DNA of 64,000 nucleotides, from NCBI RefSeq assembly GCF_000368045.1, contig NZ_KB849236.1:1043293-1107292 (forward strand), given 5' to 3'. Numbering within the stretch: the stretch's first letter is position 1; each line of letters starts with the position of its first letter. A model generated the notes under the pieces. That model saw only the letters and a program-made list of their open reading frames with translations, searched no databases and was not told the origin of the DNA. The stretch is from Acinetobacter johnsonii CIP 64.6 (GTDB taxonomy: Bacteria > Pseudomonadota > Gammaproteobacteria > Pseudomonadales > Moraxellaceae). Positions 54,417 through 62,788 of this stretch are shown here, piece after piece. A program made the position numbers and the translations under genes.

Positions 54417-54440
54417 AAAAAAGGAGCCGAAGCTCCTTGA
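54417..54440 (-). terminator. Terminator of the HinT-like gene
   Basis: AAGGAGC-TTCG-GCTCCTT followed by a T tract on the minus strand. Confidence 0.8.
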
Positions 54441-54454
54441 TTGAATGGATGGAA

Positions 54455-54868
54455 TTACAAAGCAGCGCGAATTTTTTCTGCTTGTGCTTTGATTTTTTCT
54501 TGATCACCCATTTGCAACGCATGCTTACCTAGCTCATGTACCGAACTCGGAATGAGGTGGAAATGTACATGGGGAACGGTTTGCCCAGCAGCAGCTCCAG
54601 ACAGTTGCATGAGGACAATGCCTTGGGCATCCAAACCGACTTCAATGGCTTTTGCTACTTTTTGTACCACTTGAATGGTGTAGGCAGCAGCATCGGCAGG
54701 GAGGTCGAGTAAAGTCACCGCAGGTGTCTTGGGTATGACTAAAGTATGACCGTCTGCTTGAGGCATAATATCCATGAATGCAAGAACTTGGTCATCTTCA
54801 TATACTTTAATGGCTGGAAGTTCACCACGTAAAATTCGTGCAAAAATGTTTTGCTCATCGTAAGCCAT
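54455..54868 (-). CDS. HIT family (HinT-like) nucleotide hydrolase
   Basis: A 137-residue protein of the histidine-triad superfamily. The full triad reads HVHFHLIP near residue 99 and the N-terminus DEQNIFARILRGELPAIKVYED is typical of HinT/Hit. It hydrolyses AMP-lysine-like phosphoramidates. Gene 30 bp downstream of the YARHG-like gene on the same strand, so they may be co-transcribed; if so an ISAba1 promoter upstream could affect both. Confidence 0.9.
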   Translation of the reverse strand: MAYDEQNIFARILRGELPAIKVYEDDQVLAFMDIMPQADGHTLVIPKTPAVTLLDLPADAAAYTIQVVQKVAKAIEVGLDAQGIVLMQLSGAAAGQTVPHVHFHLIPSSVHELGKHALQMGDQEKIKAQAEKIRAAL

Positions 54869-54898
54869 GTCTATTCCTTAAGTTTCGCTTAAACTGAT

Positions 54899-55168
54899 TT
54901 ACTTACAGTTTAATTCTTTTTGACGTTCTTTAATCGCGTCAAGACGTTGTTGCTCTTTTTCAGAGAATTTTGGTTTGGTGGTGTAGCAATTATCATTGCC
55001 AAATTTTGCTTTCGCTTCAGGGTCCTTAAAACAGAAACCTTTAGATGCATAAATGACATCATGATCATCTTTTAATTTTTGACACTCTTGCTCAGGTGAT
55101 GCCGCAAAACTTTGCGCCCCGATTAATGTTGCAAGACTGGCAAAAACCGCTACAGTCAACTTTTTCAT
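54899..55168 (-). CDS. Secreted YARHG-like protein
   Basis: An 89-residue protein with signal peptide MKKLTVAVFASLATLIGAQSFA and a mature part containing YASKGFCF...NCYTT, a diverged YARHG-type motif. Three or four cysteines (positions about 33, 48, 61, 88) can form disulfides in the periplasm. YARHG domains are presumed extracellular binding modules of unknown ligand. The ATG at 55168 is preceded by GAGGAAATTCTC. Upstream, 198 bp to the ISAba1 left end, which carries an outward promoter reading into this gene. Confidence 0.72.
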   Translation of the reverse strand: MKKLTVAVFASLATLIGAQSFAASPEQECQKLKDDHDVIYASKGFCFKDPEAKAKFGNDNCYTTKPKFSEKEQQRLDAIKERQKELNCK

Positions 55169-55398
55169 GAGAATTTCCTCAGTTTGTAACATTGTATGTA
55201 GTCACGCTATTACTTTATAGGGGTTTGTTCTGTTTATTCAATGGTGAGTTCTTACTCAATTGTAATTTTACTTCATAATTACTGCATATAATACATAAAA
55301 TTTATATATATCAATAGCTTTTAAAATGGCAGATAGAAATGGATATTTAAGTTTTTTATGTAATTTCTCTGTACACGACAAAAATAGATAACTCATTG

Positions 55399-55426
55399 AA
55401 ATAATGTCACAATAATTGTTTTCTAA
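55399..55426 (-). promoter_or_regulatory. ISAba1 outward promoter
   Basis: On the minus strand: TTAGAA, a 16-bp spacer, TTATTT. This is the promoter known to drive neighbouring genes (for example beta-lactamase genes) from ISAba1. Here it faces the YARHG-like gene about 230 bp downstream. Confidence 0.88.
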
Positions 55427-55437
55427 CGACGAATACT

Positions 55438-56528
55438 ATGACACATCTCAATGAGTTATATCTTATCTTAAACAAATCTCTAAAATGGAACAAGTCACAT
55501 TTAAAGTGCTTTGCGCTCATCATGCTTGTGATTATTTTAAAGCAAACATGTAATCTTTCTTCTGCATCTAAAGCCTTGCCCATCAAGTGCTTACCACAAT
55601 CATTTTATCGACGTATGCAGCGCTTCTTTGCAGGTCAGTATTTTGATTATCGTCAAATTTCTCAGTTGATTTTCAATATGTTTTCATTCGACCAAGTGAA
55701 ACTGACTTTAGATAGAACCAATTGGAAATGGGGAAAACGAAATATTAATATCCTGATGCTCGCAATCGTTTATCGTGGAATAGCGATACCTATCCTTTGG
55801 ACATTGCTTAATAAACGTGGAAATTCAGATACGAAAGAGCGTATTGCTTTGATTCAACGCTTTATAGCCATTTTTGGTAAAGACCGTGTTGTGAATGTGT
55901 TCGCAGACAGAGAGTTTATCGGTGAGCAGTGGTTTACATGGTTAATTGAACAAGACATCAACTTCTGCATTCGTGTTAAAAAAACTTCATTGTCACCAAT
56001 CATTTAGGAAAGAATCATAAAATTAGTGATTTATTTCGCCATCTTAAAGTTGGTCAAATTGAATGTCGTAAACGACGGATTTTGGTTGGTCGGGTGAAAC
56101 TATATATAAGTGCACTACAGTTAGAAAATGGAGAGCTTTTACTCGTCGTTTCTCCTCAGTTTAATGCCAATGCTATTCAGGATTATGCATTACGCTGGGA
56201 AATTGAAACCTTATTCAGTTGTCTCAAAGGACGCGGGTTTAATCTTGAAAATACGCGCTTGACAGACCCTAGACGAGTGAAAAAATTGATTGCGGTGTTA
56301 GCTATAAGCTTCTGTTGGTGTTACTTAACGGGTGAATGGCAACATAATCAAAAAAAAGCGATAAAAATAAAGAAGCATGGACGACTCTCAATGAGTTTAT
56401 TTCGCTATGGTTTAGACTATGTTCAAATGGCGATTCAGCGTTTAATTGGTTTTGGGAAAAAAGAAGAGTTTAAGGAAATTTTGGCAATTTTAAGAAAGCA
56501 GAATCCTGATAGGATAAGGGTTCTGTGA
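55438..56528 (+). CDS. ISAba1 transposase, two frames joined at an A7 run
   Basis: A first frame (55438-56007, 189 residues) and a second (through 56528) encode one IS4 transposase. The first frame holds the catalytic Asp residues (LTLDRTNWKWG, VFADREFIGEQW); the second holds the YREK signature Y-x2-R-x3-E-x6-K in YALRWEIETLFSCLK. At 55978-55984 an A7 run (GTTAAAAAAACTTC) joins them: a -1 shift or an extra A reads through to NFIVTNHLG and onward. The split at 189 residues matches what is known for ISAba1, so it is likely the normal state, not damage. Ribosomal or transcriptional slippage at the A run is the expected route to full-length product. Confidence 0.88.
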
Positions 56529-56555
56529 AATTTGTCGTGTACAGAGATGTAATTT

Positions 56556-57016
56556 AGTCTATTTTTACAACTTTTCTTAGGCTCTAACATTTTTAAATTT
56601 CATTGAGAGGGACACAGTGCTTCGGTGCGTCAGCTTTTTTAACCTTTAATGTTCGCCTCATCTCAAATGCTATTTCAGGCATTTTTATACGATTAGCAAT
56701 GAATTTTTAAGTTATCATTTTTTCTGAATTAAGCGCTTATGCATCATTATCGTTTAATGATATTTTGCTGTCTTAAATGGACTCTTTTGCATGCTTATTT
56801 TAGACAGTCTAAAAGCTTTATTTATTGCTATTTTATTATTGAATCCCTTGTGCTGGGGATTTACTTGAAATAAGTGGGTAGAAAATAAATTATTGTCTGT
56901 GACTTAGGTAATCATAATCTTTAACGGCTAAATATAAAATGATGAATAAAGCTTGATTTAAACTTAACTTAAGTTTAAATCATTATGCAGTTCGTTATGA
57001 AAGGATGAATTAAAAT
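56556..57016. other. Intergenic region between ISAba1 and the SDR gene
   Basis: About 460 bp of AT-rich DNA. The only clear element is the perfect palindrome at 56955-56981. No transposon remnants beyond ISAba1 and no RNA gene are recognised. A 29-residue ORF on the minus strand (56593-56682) is not convincing. Confidence 0.45.
56955..56981. promoter_or_regulatory. Operator-like perfect palindrome
   Basis: GATTTAAACTTAA-C-TTAAGTTTAAATC, 13-bp perfect arms around one base, ending 35 bp before the SDR start codon. The size and symmetry fit a dimeric helix-turn-helix regulator (TetR/HxlR kind). No regulator gene is adjacent, so the binder is unknown. Confidence 0.6.
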
Positions 57017-57736
57017 ATGAATGGTTTAGGTCGAACATTTCTAATTTATGGCGCAAGTAGAGGCTTAGGCAAAGCGATTGTAAACTTAGTGCCTGAAGCT
57101 CAGGATAAAATTTATGGTGTCTCTCGTTCTATTCCTAAAAATAATGCTCAATTGAATTGGATTTGTGCAGATTTATCTACTCCTGAAGATGCGGTGGATA
57201 AAGTAAAAAAAGCAGTCAAAGAAGAGAAAATAGATGTTCTTATTTATAATGTTGGAATCTGGGAAAATAATGCTTTTACAGAGAATTATAACTTTTAAGA
57301 GGTTTCATCTGCCGAGTTAAATACCATTCTAAATACAAACATTAATACCTGTATTCAGTCTCTTCAGTCATTGATAGAAAATTTAAAGTTATCGGATAAC
57401 GCTAAAGTCATATTGATTGGTTCTACATGGGGTGTAGATAATCATAATGGCAAAGAGTTGGTCTTTTCTGCAACGAAATATGCTTTGCGTGGAATTGCTC
57501 AATCATTGCGGGAGATTTTGCGTAATGACCTGATTGGGGTAAGTGTTTTAAACCTAGGGTATTTGGCAACAGAATATGAAGCAGATGTTCCAACCGCAAC
57601 TGTATTGGCAGAGACCAATCATGCTTTAATTCCTTTGTCCGATGTTATTTTAGCCACAAAATTTATCATCTCCACCAGTAATGCATCTTGTGTTAAAGAA
57701 ATCCTTATGCCTGCAATGAAAGATGAAAATATTTAA
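57017..57736 (+). pseudogene. Short-chain dehydrogenase/reductase gene with in-frame stop
   Basis: Frame-consistent coding across 720 bp (240 codons) interrupted by one TAA (57296-57298, codon 94). The N-terminal Rossmann motif is YGASRGLGKAI, a NNAG-like motif YNVGIWE follows, and the second half continues in the same frame with LNTNINTCIQSL, the catalytic-Ser strand LIGSTWG and a motif where YxxxK should be: VFSATKYALRG, with Phe in the Tyr position (codon TTT at 57464-57466). Its N-terminal half alone would be a 93-residue fragment lacking catalytic residues, so the gene looks inactivated. Closest general class is SDR; specific substrate unknown. AAAGGATGAATTAAAAT lies before the ATG. Confidence 0.75.
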
Positions 57737-57809
57737 ATCAAGATGTTTGGTTGCAATTATACAGGGACGTATTTATCGGATAGTTTTATTTTTCGATACC
57801 ATATTCGAT

Positions 57810-58115
57810 CTAGGTGAAGCTACTTTGGTGTAAAAACTCATCCATTAATATATAGGTTCCTGCAGCACTTTGGTATTGGTCAATTAACGGTACTAGTCTT
57901 TTAAAATGCTCCGTTTCACAATGCGCATCTAGTGCAGCACGATCAGGCCATTCTTCAATAAATATAAAATGCCCAGCATCTTTCTGATCAATAAATAGGT
58001 CGTAGGATATACATCTCGGTTCAGCTTTTGTTTTTTCTACAAGTTCACGATATAAAGGCATGACTCTATTAAGATGTTCTAGTTTAATAAAATCCTGAGC
58101 AATGACTTTAAGCAT
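57810..58115 (-). CDS. ABM-domain (YgiN-like) quinol monooxygenase family protein
   Basis: A 101-residue antibiotic-biosynthesis-monooxygenase fold protein (LKVIAQDFIKLEHLNRVM, then RCISYDLFIDQKDAGHFIFIEEW). The pattern is that of dimeric ABM proteins such as E. coli YgiN, which acts on quinols; others act on different substrates. The conserved HF-containing segment CETEHFKRLV is present. It is a single gene convergent with the SDR pseudogene; the upstream interval to 58320 holds promoters for it and for the transglutaminase-like gene. Confidence 0.82.
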   Translation of the reverse strand: MLKVIAQDFIKLEHLNRVMPLYRELVEKTKAEPRCISYDLFIDQKDAGHFIFIEEWPDRAALDAHCETEHFKRLVPLIDQYQSAAGTYILMDEFLHQSSFT

Positions 58116-58319
58116 AAATTTTTTATCCTAAATTTAATTAGTTTTTTTATACACAAGTATATGTGCCGAATTAATTGAGTATATAGAGCTCTGCTATAAA
58201 ATTAATCAAGCTCAAAACAATCTTTAATCTTAATTCATTATAAAAGTGGGCAGTAAAAACATTGACCTTGGACTAACTCCATGTTTTTAAATCAAAATGA
58301 CTATATTGGAGAGCTGAGT

Positions 58320-59033
58320 ATGCAAAGGCTATTAGAACAGACGCCGATTTTAGATTACTACCATCCATCGATTCAAAACTTGATTGAACAACGCAAATGG
58401 AGAGATCTTGATGAAGTTAATAAGGTGAGGAATATTTATAACTTTGTTCGTGATGAAGTTCAATTTGGCTATAACACGGGAGATACGATACAGGCATCTC
58501 AAGTCTTAAGCGACGGTTATGGTCAGTGTAATACCAAAGCAACGTTATTGATGGCGTTACTCCGAGCAGTGGGTGTAGCCACGCGGATACATGGGTTTAC
58601 CATCGATAAAGCCCTACAAAAAGGCGCAATCAAAGGCATTTGGTATAAGTTATCGCCCAAGAATATTTTACATAGTTGGGTCGAAGTTCGTGTGAATGGA
58701 CAATGGTATATTCAGGAGGGTGTAATTCTTGATCGACTCTATCTAGAAAAATTACAAAGTATAAATAAGCATCAAACAACAACCTTTTGTGGTTTTGGGG
58801 TATTTACCGAGAACTTTGAAAATCCACCTATTGATTGGAATTTGAATGATACTTTTATCCAAGACAAGGGGATTAACCAAGATTTCGGTTTATTTGATAG
58901 CCCAGATGATTTTTATAATCTACATCAACAAGAGCTCAGTCCGATACAGCGTATAATTTTTAAATATGTAGTTAGACATTTAATGAATCAAAACGTCAAT
59001 AAAATTAGAAATATACAAAAAGCCTCTTTATGA
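58320..59033 (+). CDS. Transglutaminase-like domain protein
   Basis: A 237-residue protein with a transglutaminase/protease-like core: the Cys in GYGQCNTKATLLMALLRA, the His in NILHSWVEVRVNGQWY and an Asp in EGVILDRL form the Cys-His-Asp triad. The N-terminal part (about residues 1-55) precedes the domain with a coil of charged residues, RNIYNFVRDEVQFGY. No signal peptide, so cytoplasmic. Function unknown; such domains may act as peptidases or cross-linkers. ATG 58320 has GGAGAG about 6 nt upstream and was chosen over the ATG at 58281. Terminator overlaps its last codons. Confidence 0.75.
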   Translation: MQRLLEQTPILDYYHPSIQNLIEQRKWRDLDEVNKVRNIYNFVRDEVQFGYNTGDTIQASQVLSDGYGQCNTKATLLMALLRAVGVATRIHGFTIDKALQKGAIKGIWYKLSPKNILHSWVEVRVNGQWYIQEGVILDRLYLEKLQSINKHQTTTFCGFGVFTENFENPPIDWNLNDTFIQDKGINQDFGLFDSPDDFYNLHQQELSPIQRIIFKYVVRHLMNQNVNKIRNIQKASL

Positions 59034-59042
59034 GGCTTTTTG
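59016..59042. terminator. Terminator overlapping a gene end
   Basis: AAAAAGCCTC-TTTAT-GAGGCTTTTTG. Its left arm and loop cover the last codons of the transglutaminase-like gene. Confidence 0.8.
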
Positions 59043-59104
59043 TTCGGCTATCGGAATAGCTTTACTTATGATTAAAGTTAAAGTATGACTGACTATGATA
59101 AGCA

Positions 59105-59977
59105 TTACTCTAAAGTAATTTTGCTCCATGACTCATATAGTTTAACTGCGGAAGAAAAATCGCTGTCTGCTTCAGATAAATCACTGGCAGTTTGAATTAA
59201 ACTTTGAGCCAGTCCAATCACAGGTGCGGATAGTTTTGCTTCGCGGACTAAATCAACGGCAATGCCCGTATCTTTTGCTAATAGAGGGAGTGCAAAAGTA
59301 AGCGGGAAGCTTCGGTTGAGAATGCGCTGTGGTAAAACAGTTTCAGTGACGCCACTTTTACCACTCGACGCATTAATGCAATCTAATGCTTCGTTTAAGT
59401 TTACGCCATGAGCCTTGAGTGTGGTAAACCCTTCGGCAACAGCACAGAGGTTCACAGCCAAAAGCATATTGTTTACGGCTTTAACTGCAAAACCAGCACC
59501 TGATTCGCCCACGTGTTTAATCAGTTTGCCAAATGCTTGAATAGCTGGTAGTGCACGTTCAAAAGCTGCGGCATCACCACCGATCATAACCGTAAGGGTT
59601 GCATTATCAGCACCAATAGTTTGACCACTCACAGGTGCATCTAAAAAGTCCACACCGTGTTGTTTAAGCTGTTCAGCTACTTTTTTTGCAGAAGAGGGTA
59701 CACCGCTGGTGCAATCTACCCAAATACTGCCTGCTTTAAGCTCAACTTGTGCAAGTAAGTCTTCAATATCTTGACTGGTTGGAAGGCAAGAGAAGACTAC
59801 ATCGGCCTGAACGGCTTGCGCAAGTTCCACCGCCTGCGTGCCATAGGCTTCTGCATGTTGTTTTGCTTTATCAAAATTGCGATTCCATACCCACACGTGT
59901 TCAAAGTGTTTAGGTAGGTGTGATGCCATGCGATAACCCATGGCGCCTAGACCGATAAATGCAACTGACTGAATCAT
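59105..59977 (-). CDS. 3-hydroxyisobutyrate dehydrogenase family oxidoreductase
   Basis: A 290-residue NAD(P)-dependent beta-hydroxyacid dehydrogenase. Rossmann motif FIGLGAMGYRMASHL, substrate motif DAPVSGQTIGADNATL and catalytic Lys in AGFAVKAVNNMLL are visible. Family members include 3-hydroxyisobutyrate and tartronate semialdehyde reductases; the specific acid cannot be decided. The gene is 15 bp downstream of the PhaC-like hydrolase on the same strand, so the two are probably one operon. Confidence 0.87.
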   Translation of the reverse strand: MIQSVAFIGLGAMGYRMASHLPKHFEHVWVWNRNFDKAKQHAEAYGTQAVELAQAVQADVVFSCLPTSQDIEDLLAQVELKAGSIWVDCTSGVPSSAKKVAEQLKQHGVDFLDAPVSGQTIGADNATLTVMIGGDAAAFERALPAIQAFGKLIKHVGESGAGFAVKAVNNMLLAVNLCAVAEGFTTLKAHGVNLNEALDCINASSGKSGVTETVLPQRILNRSFPLTFALPLLAKDTGIAVDLVREAKLSAPVIGLAQSLIQTASDLSEADSDFSSAVKLYESWSKITLE

Positions 59978-59992
59978 GTCAAACCTTAGTAT

Positions 59993-61084
59993 TTAAATTT
60001 TACTTGAACGTTCACTTAACCACTGAGCCAGTTGTGGCCAAAATTCATCGGCACTACGCTTACTCGACATCAGTCCTAAATGTCCCCCTGGGATAAGAGT
60101 AAACGTGACATCGGTGCTACTTGTCAATTGGGTTAATGGTTGAGCTGCCTCTGCTGTAACAAGTTGGTCTGTTGTGCCCGCAGCCACAAGCAATGAGCAC
60201 CGTATATTTTTTAAAGCTATGCTTTTCTCATTTAATGTGATTAGTCCAGTTTTGAGTGGATTACGCAGCCAAACATTAAAAAGCATGTCTTGGTTGATGC
60301 CGCCAGGATAATCAATCATACGATTGAGAAAACCGCCAATGGTGGCATGTTCATACAAAGCTTCATGATCATCTAAATTAAGCAGTAGGTTTTTATGACT
60401 TTGAAACCAACCGATAGGATCAATGATTTTAAAACCAAAAGTATTTAATCTCCCAGTGGTATGAAGCAGGCGCTTTGGTATTTTGCCCTGATAAATTTGC
60501 TGTTGTATTGCTTTGCTTTTTGAAATGATTCGATTGAGATATGCAAAGAACTGTCCATTTCGCCCAGATTTATAACTGTCAATTGGGCTCCCTAAAACCA
60601 TTAAATTTTTCACAAAATTGGGTTGATGCAGGGCGGTATACAAGGTCACGAAAATGCCAGCCATACTCCAACCATGCAGAGAAATTTGCTCGCTATCACT
60701 ATGTTTTAAAATGCTTTGTATACAGAGTGGAATATAATGATCAATAAACGTCAGAAAGTTAAAATGACGGTTATGAATATTTAATTTCCCCCAATCAATC
60801 ACATATACGGCAAAGCCTTGCTGTTGGAAGTACTTCACCAGTGAGCGATAAGGATAAAGGTCGTAAATAGACATATTGATGGCTAGCGGGACCACAAAAA
60901 CCAAGGGTTCTTTATACTTACGCACTTCAGGTGCGTAATAGCGAATTTGGGTCAGATCAAATGTTTCAATCACTTCATAAGGTGTGCTTTGTGACAAAAT
61001 GAGTGACTTTCCATTAAAAATGCGCGTAGAAAGATTCTTTAATTTATTTTGATGCGTTGAAATTTTAGTTTTTAAAGCGTGCAT
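59993..61084 (-). CDS. PhaC-like alpha/beta hydrolase
   Basis: A 363-residue protein similar in layout to polyhydroxyalkanoate synthases: the segment PLVFVVPLAINMSIYDLYPYRSLVKYF and YVIDWG correspond to the class III/PhaC start, and the elbow reads GWSMAG with Ser in place of the synthase's catalytic Cys (usually GYCxGG). The C-terminal Asp (TTDQLV) and His (GGHLGLM) complete a triad, so it is more likely a hydrolase or depolymerase-related enzyme. The presence of a phasin gene in this window is suggestive but distant. ATG 61084 begins at MHALKTKIS; a TTG six codons upstream is less likely. Confidence 0.7.
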   Translation of the reverse strand: MHALKTKISTHQNKLKNLSTRIFNGKSLILSQSTPYEVIETFDLTQIRYYAPEVRKYKEPLVFVVPLAINMSIYDLYPYRSLVKYFQQQGFAVYVIDWGKLNIHNRHFNFLTFIDHYIPLCIQSILKHSDSEQISLHGWSMAGIFVTLYTALHQPNFVKNLMVLGSPIDSYKSGRNGQFFAYLNRIISKSKAIQQQIYQGKIPKRLLHTTGRLNTFGFKIIDPIGWFQSHKNLLLNLDDHEALYEHATIGGFLNRMIDYPGGINQDMLFNVWLRNPLKTGLITLNEKSIALKNIRCSLLVAAGTTDQLVTAEAAQPLTQLTSSTDVTFTLIPGGHLGLMSSKRSADEFWPQLAQWLSERSSKI

Positions 61085-61226
61085 ATAGGTCTTAGATCTC
61101 AAATAAGCAGAAAGTTTGATCGAAGTCTAATCAATATTCGCGTATTTTACCTTGACCTTAAATAGCCTAGACGCTCAAAATGTTGGCAATTCTTTACAAA
61201 GGCAGTCTGTCGACTGAACCAGAGCC

Positions 61227-62414
61227 ATGAGCCTACAAGACGAATTTGAATACCAATTAGATACCTTAGCCATTCGTACTGGGCATACGCGTAGTTTCGA
61301 GGGAGAACATGGCGAACCTATCTTTCTAACTTCATCATTTGTCTATGAAAATGCAGCAGAGGCCGCAGCAAAATTTTCAGGTCAAGAGCCAGGGAACATC
61401 TACTCGCGTTTTACCAACCCAACTGTTGCAATGTTTGAAAAACGCCTTGCAGCTTTAGAAGGTGCAGAGCGGGCAGTGGCAACCAGTTCAGGTATGGCCG
61501 CAATTATGGCCGTGGCAATGTCATTTTTAAAACTGGGCGATCATGTGATTTGTTCACGTGCGGTATTTGGTTCGACCGTATCTTTGTTTGAAAAATATGT
61601 GGCTAAGTTTGGTGTAACTGTCGACTTTGTCGATTTAACAGATTTAGATGCATGGAAAAATGCCGTTAAGCCTGAAACTAAATTGCTCTTTGTTGAGTCT
61701 CCGTCGAATCCTTTGGCTGAAGTGGCAGACGTTCAAGCACTTGCTGATATCGCACATGCCAATGGCGCACTTTTAGCAATTGATAATAGTTTCTGTACGC
61801 CAGTATTACAGCGTCCAATTGAGTTTGGTGCGGACTTGGTGATTTATTCAGCGACGAAGTATTTGGATGGTCAAGGTCGTGCTCTTGGTGGTGCAGTAGT
61901 GGGTAGTCATAAACTACTCGAAGAAGTGTTTGGTTATGTGCGTACTACAGGGCCTTCAATGAGTCCTTTCAATGCATGGGTATTCTTAAAAGGCTTAGAG
62001 ACTTTACGTCTACGTATGCGTGAGCATTCAGCAAGTGCGCAAAAGCTAGCAGAATTCTTAAATACACACCCGAAAGTCGAAAAAGTGTATTACGCAGGTT
62101 TACCAGAGCATATTGGGCATGAACTTGCAGCGAAGCAACAAACAGGCTTTGGTGGGATCGTTTCTTTTGAAGTGAAAGGCGAGCGCGAAGGGGCTTGGAC
62201 TGTTATTGATAATACCCAATTTATTTCAATTACAGGCAACTTGGGCGATGCTAAATCGACCATTACCCATCCTGCAACGACTACCCATGGCAAACTTTCA
62301 CCAGAAGCGAAACAAGCCGCAGGAATTCGTGAAGGTTTAATTCGTGTTTCTGTTGGTTTAGAAGATATTGATGATATTATTCGCGATATAACACGTGGTT
62401 TAGACTTAATCTAA
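61227..62414 (+). CDS. metZ: O-succinylhomoserine sulfhydrylase
   Basis: A 395-residue PLP enzyme of the Cys/Met metabolism family. It has the N-terminal LDTLAIRTGH, the pocket motif YSRFTNPTVAMFEKRLAALEG, SSGMAAIMA, and PLP Lys in IYSATKYLDGQGR. MetZ forms homocysteine from O-succinylhomoserine and sulfide, the direct sulfhydrylation route to methionine. Gene starts 143 bp after the divergent hydrolase start. ybaB follows 28 bp downstream. Confidence 0.94.
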   Translation: MSLQDEFEYQLDTLAIRTGHTRSFEGEHGEPIFLTSSFVYENAAEAAAKFSGQEPGNIYSRFTNPTVAMFEKRLAALEGAERAVATSSGMAAIMAVAMSFLKLGDHVICSRAVFGSTVSLFEKYVAKFGVTVDFVDLTDLDAWKNAVKPETKLLFVESPSNPLAEVADVQALADIAHANGALLAIDNSFCTPVLQRPIEFGADLVIYSATKYLDGQGRALGGAVVGSHKLLEEVFGYVRTTGPSMSPFNAWVFLKGLETLRLRMREHSASAQKLAEFLNTHPKVEKVYYAGLPEHIGHELAAKQQTGFGGIVSFEVKGEREGAWTVIDNTQFISITGNLGDAKSTITHPATTTHGKLSPEAKQAAGIREGLIRVSVGLEDIDDIIRDITRGLDLI

Positions 62415-62442
62415 TTTTTTAATTTTATGTTCGGAGATTTTA

Positions 62443-62772
62443 ATGAACATTAATATGTTAATGCAACAAGCTCAACGCATGCAAAAAGACATGGAAAGCA
62501 ACATTAAAAAAGCTAAAGAAGAGCTTGCGCAAACTGAAGTGCATGCTGAAGCTGGTGGTGGTTTGGTTAAAGTAACGATGACTTGCCGTAATGTGGTAAA
62601 ACGTATCGAAATCAATCCTGAATTATTGCAAGATGATGCAGATATGATTGAAGACTTAATTGCTGCGGCAATGAATGATGCTGCACGTCAAGCCGAAGTA
62701 ATCACTGAAGAGCGTATGAAAGCTGCGAACTCAGGTGCAGGCTTACCACCAGGCCTTGCTGGTTTATTCTAA
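62443..62772 (+). CDS. ybaB: YbaB/EbfC nucleoid-associated protein
   Basis: A 109-residue member of the YbaB/EbfC family of small DNA-binding proteins. The start INMLMQQAQRMQKDMESNIKKA, the core GGGLVKVTMTCRNVVKRIEINP and the ending SGAGLPPGLAGLF are diagnostic. It lies 16 bp before recR, a conserved pairing, with metZ upstream instead of the usual dnaX. Confidence 0.95.
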   Translation: MNINMLMQQAQRMQKDMESNIKKAKEELAQTEVHAEAGGGLVKVTMTCRNVVKRIEINPELLQDDADMIEDLIAAAMNDAARQAEVITEERMKAANSGAGLPPGLAGLF

Positions 62773-62788
62773 TTAAGGAATACGTATA

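Larger units (their letters stand above)
55367..56546 (+). mobile_element. ISAba1 (IS4 family), complete, 1180 bp
   Basis: Perfect 16-bp inverted ends CTCTGTACACGACAAA, exactly 1180 bp, flanked on both sides by the 9-bp direct repeat ATGTAATTT (55358-55366 and 56547-56555). These are the hallmarks of ISAba1, a mobile element of Acinetobacter. The target duplication is intact, so insertion looks recent and the element has not recombined. It lies in the intergenic region between the YARHG-like gene and the SDR gene. It has an outward-facing promoter near its left end. Confidence 0.95.

Noticed and set aside
56593..56682. 29-residue ORF on the minus strand in the ISAba1-SDR gap
   Set aside because: Short, no ribosome-binding site, and no recognisable family; kept only as a remark.
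57017..57298. The 93-residue N-terminal SDR product as a functional short protein
   Set aside because: It lacks the catalytic Ser and Lys and the frame continues directly after the stop, so nonsense interruption is simpler.
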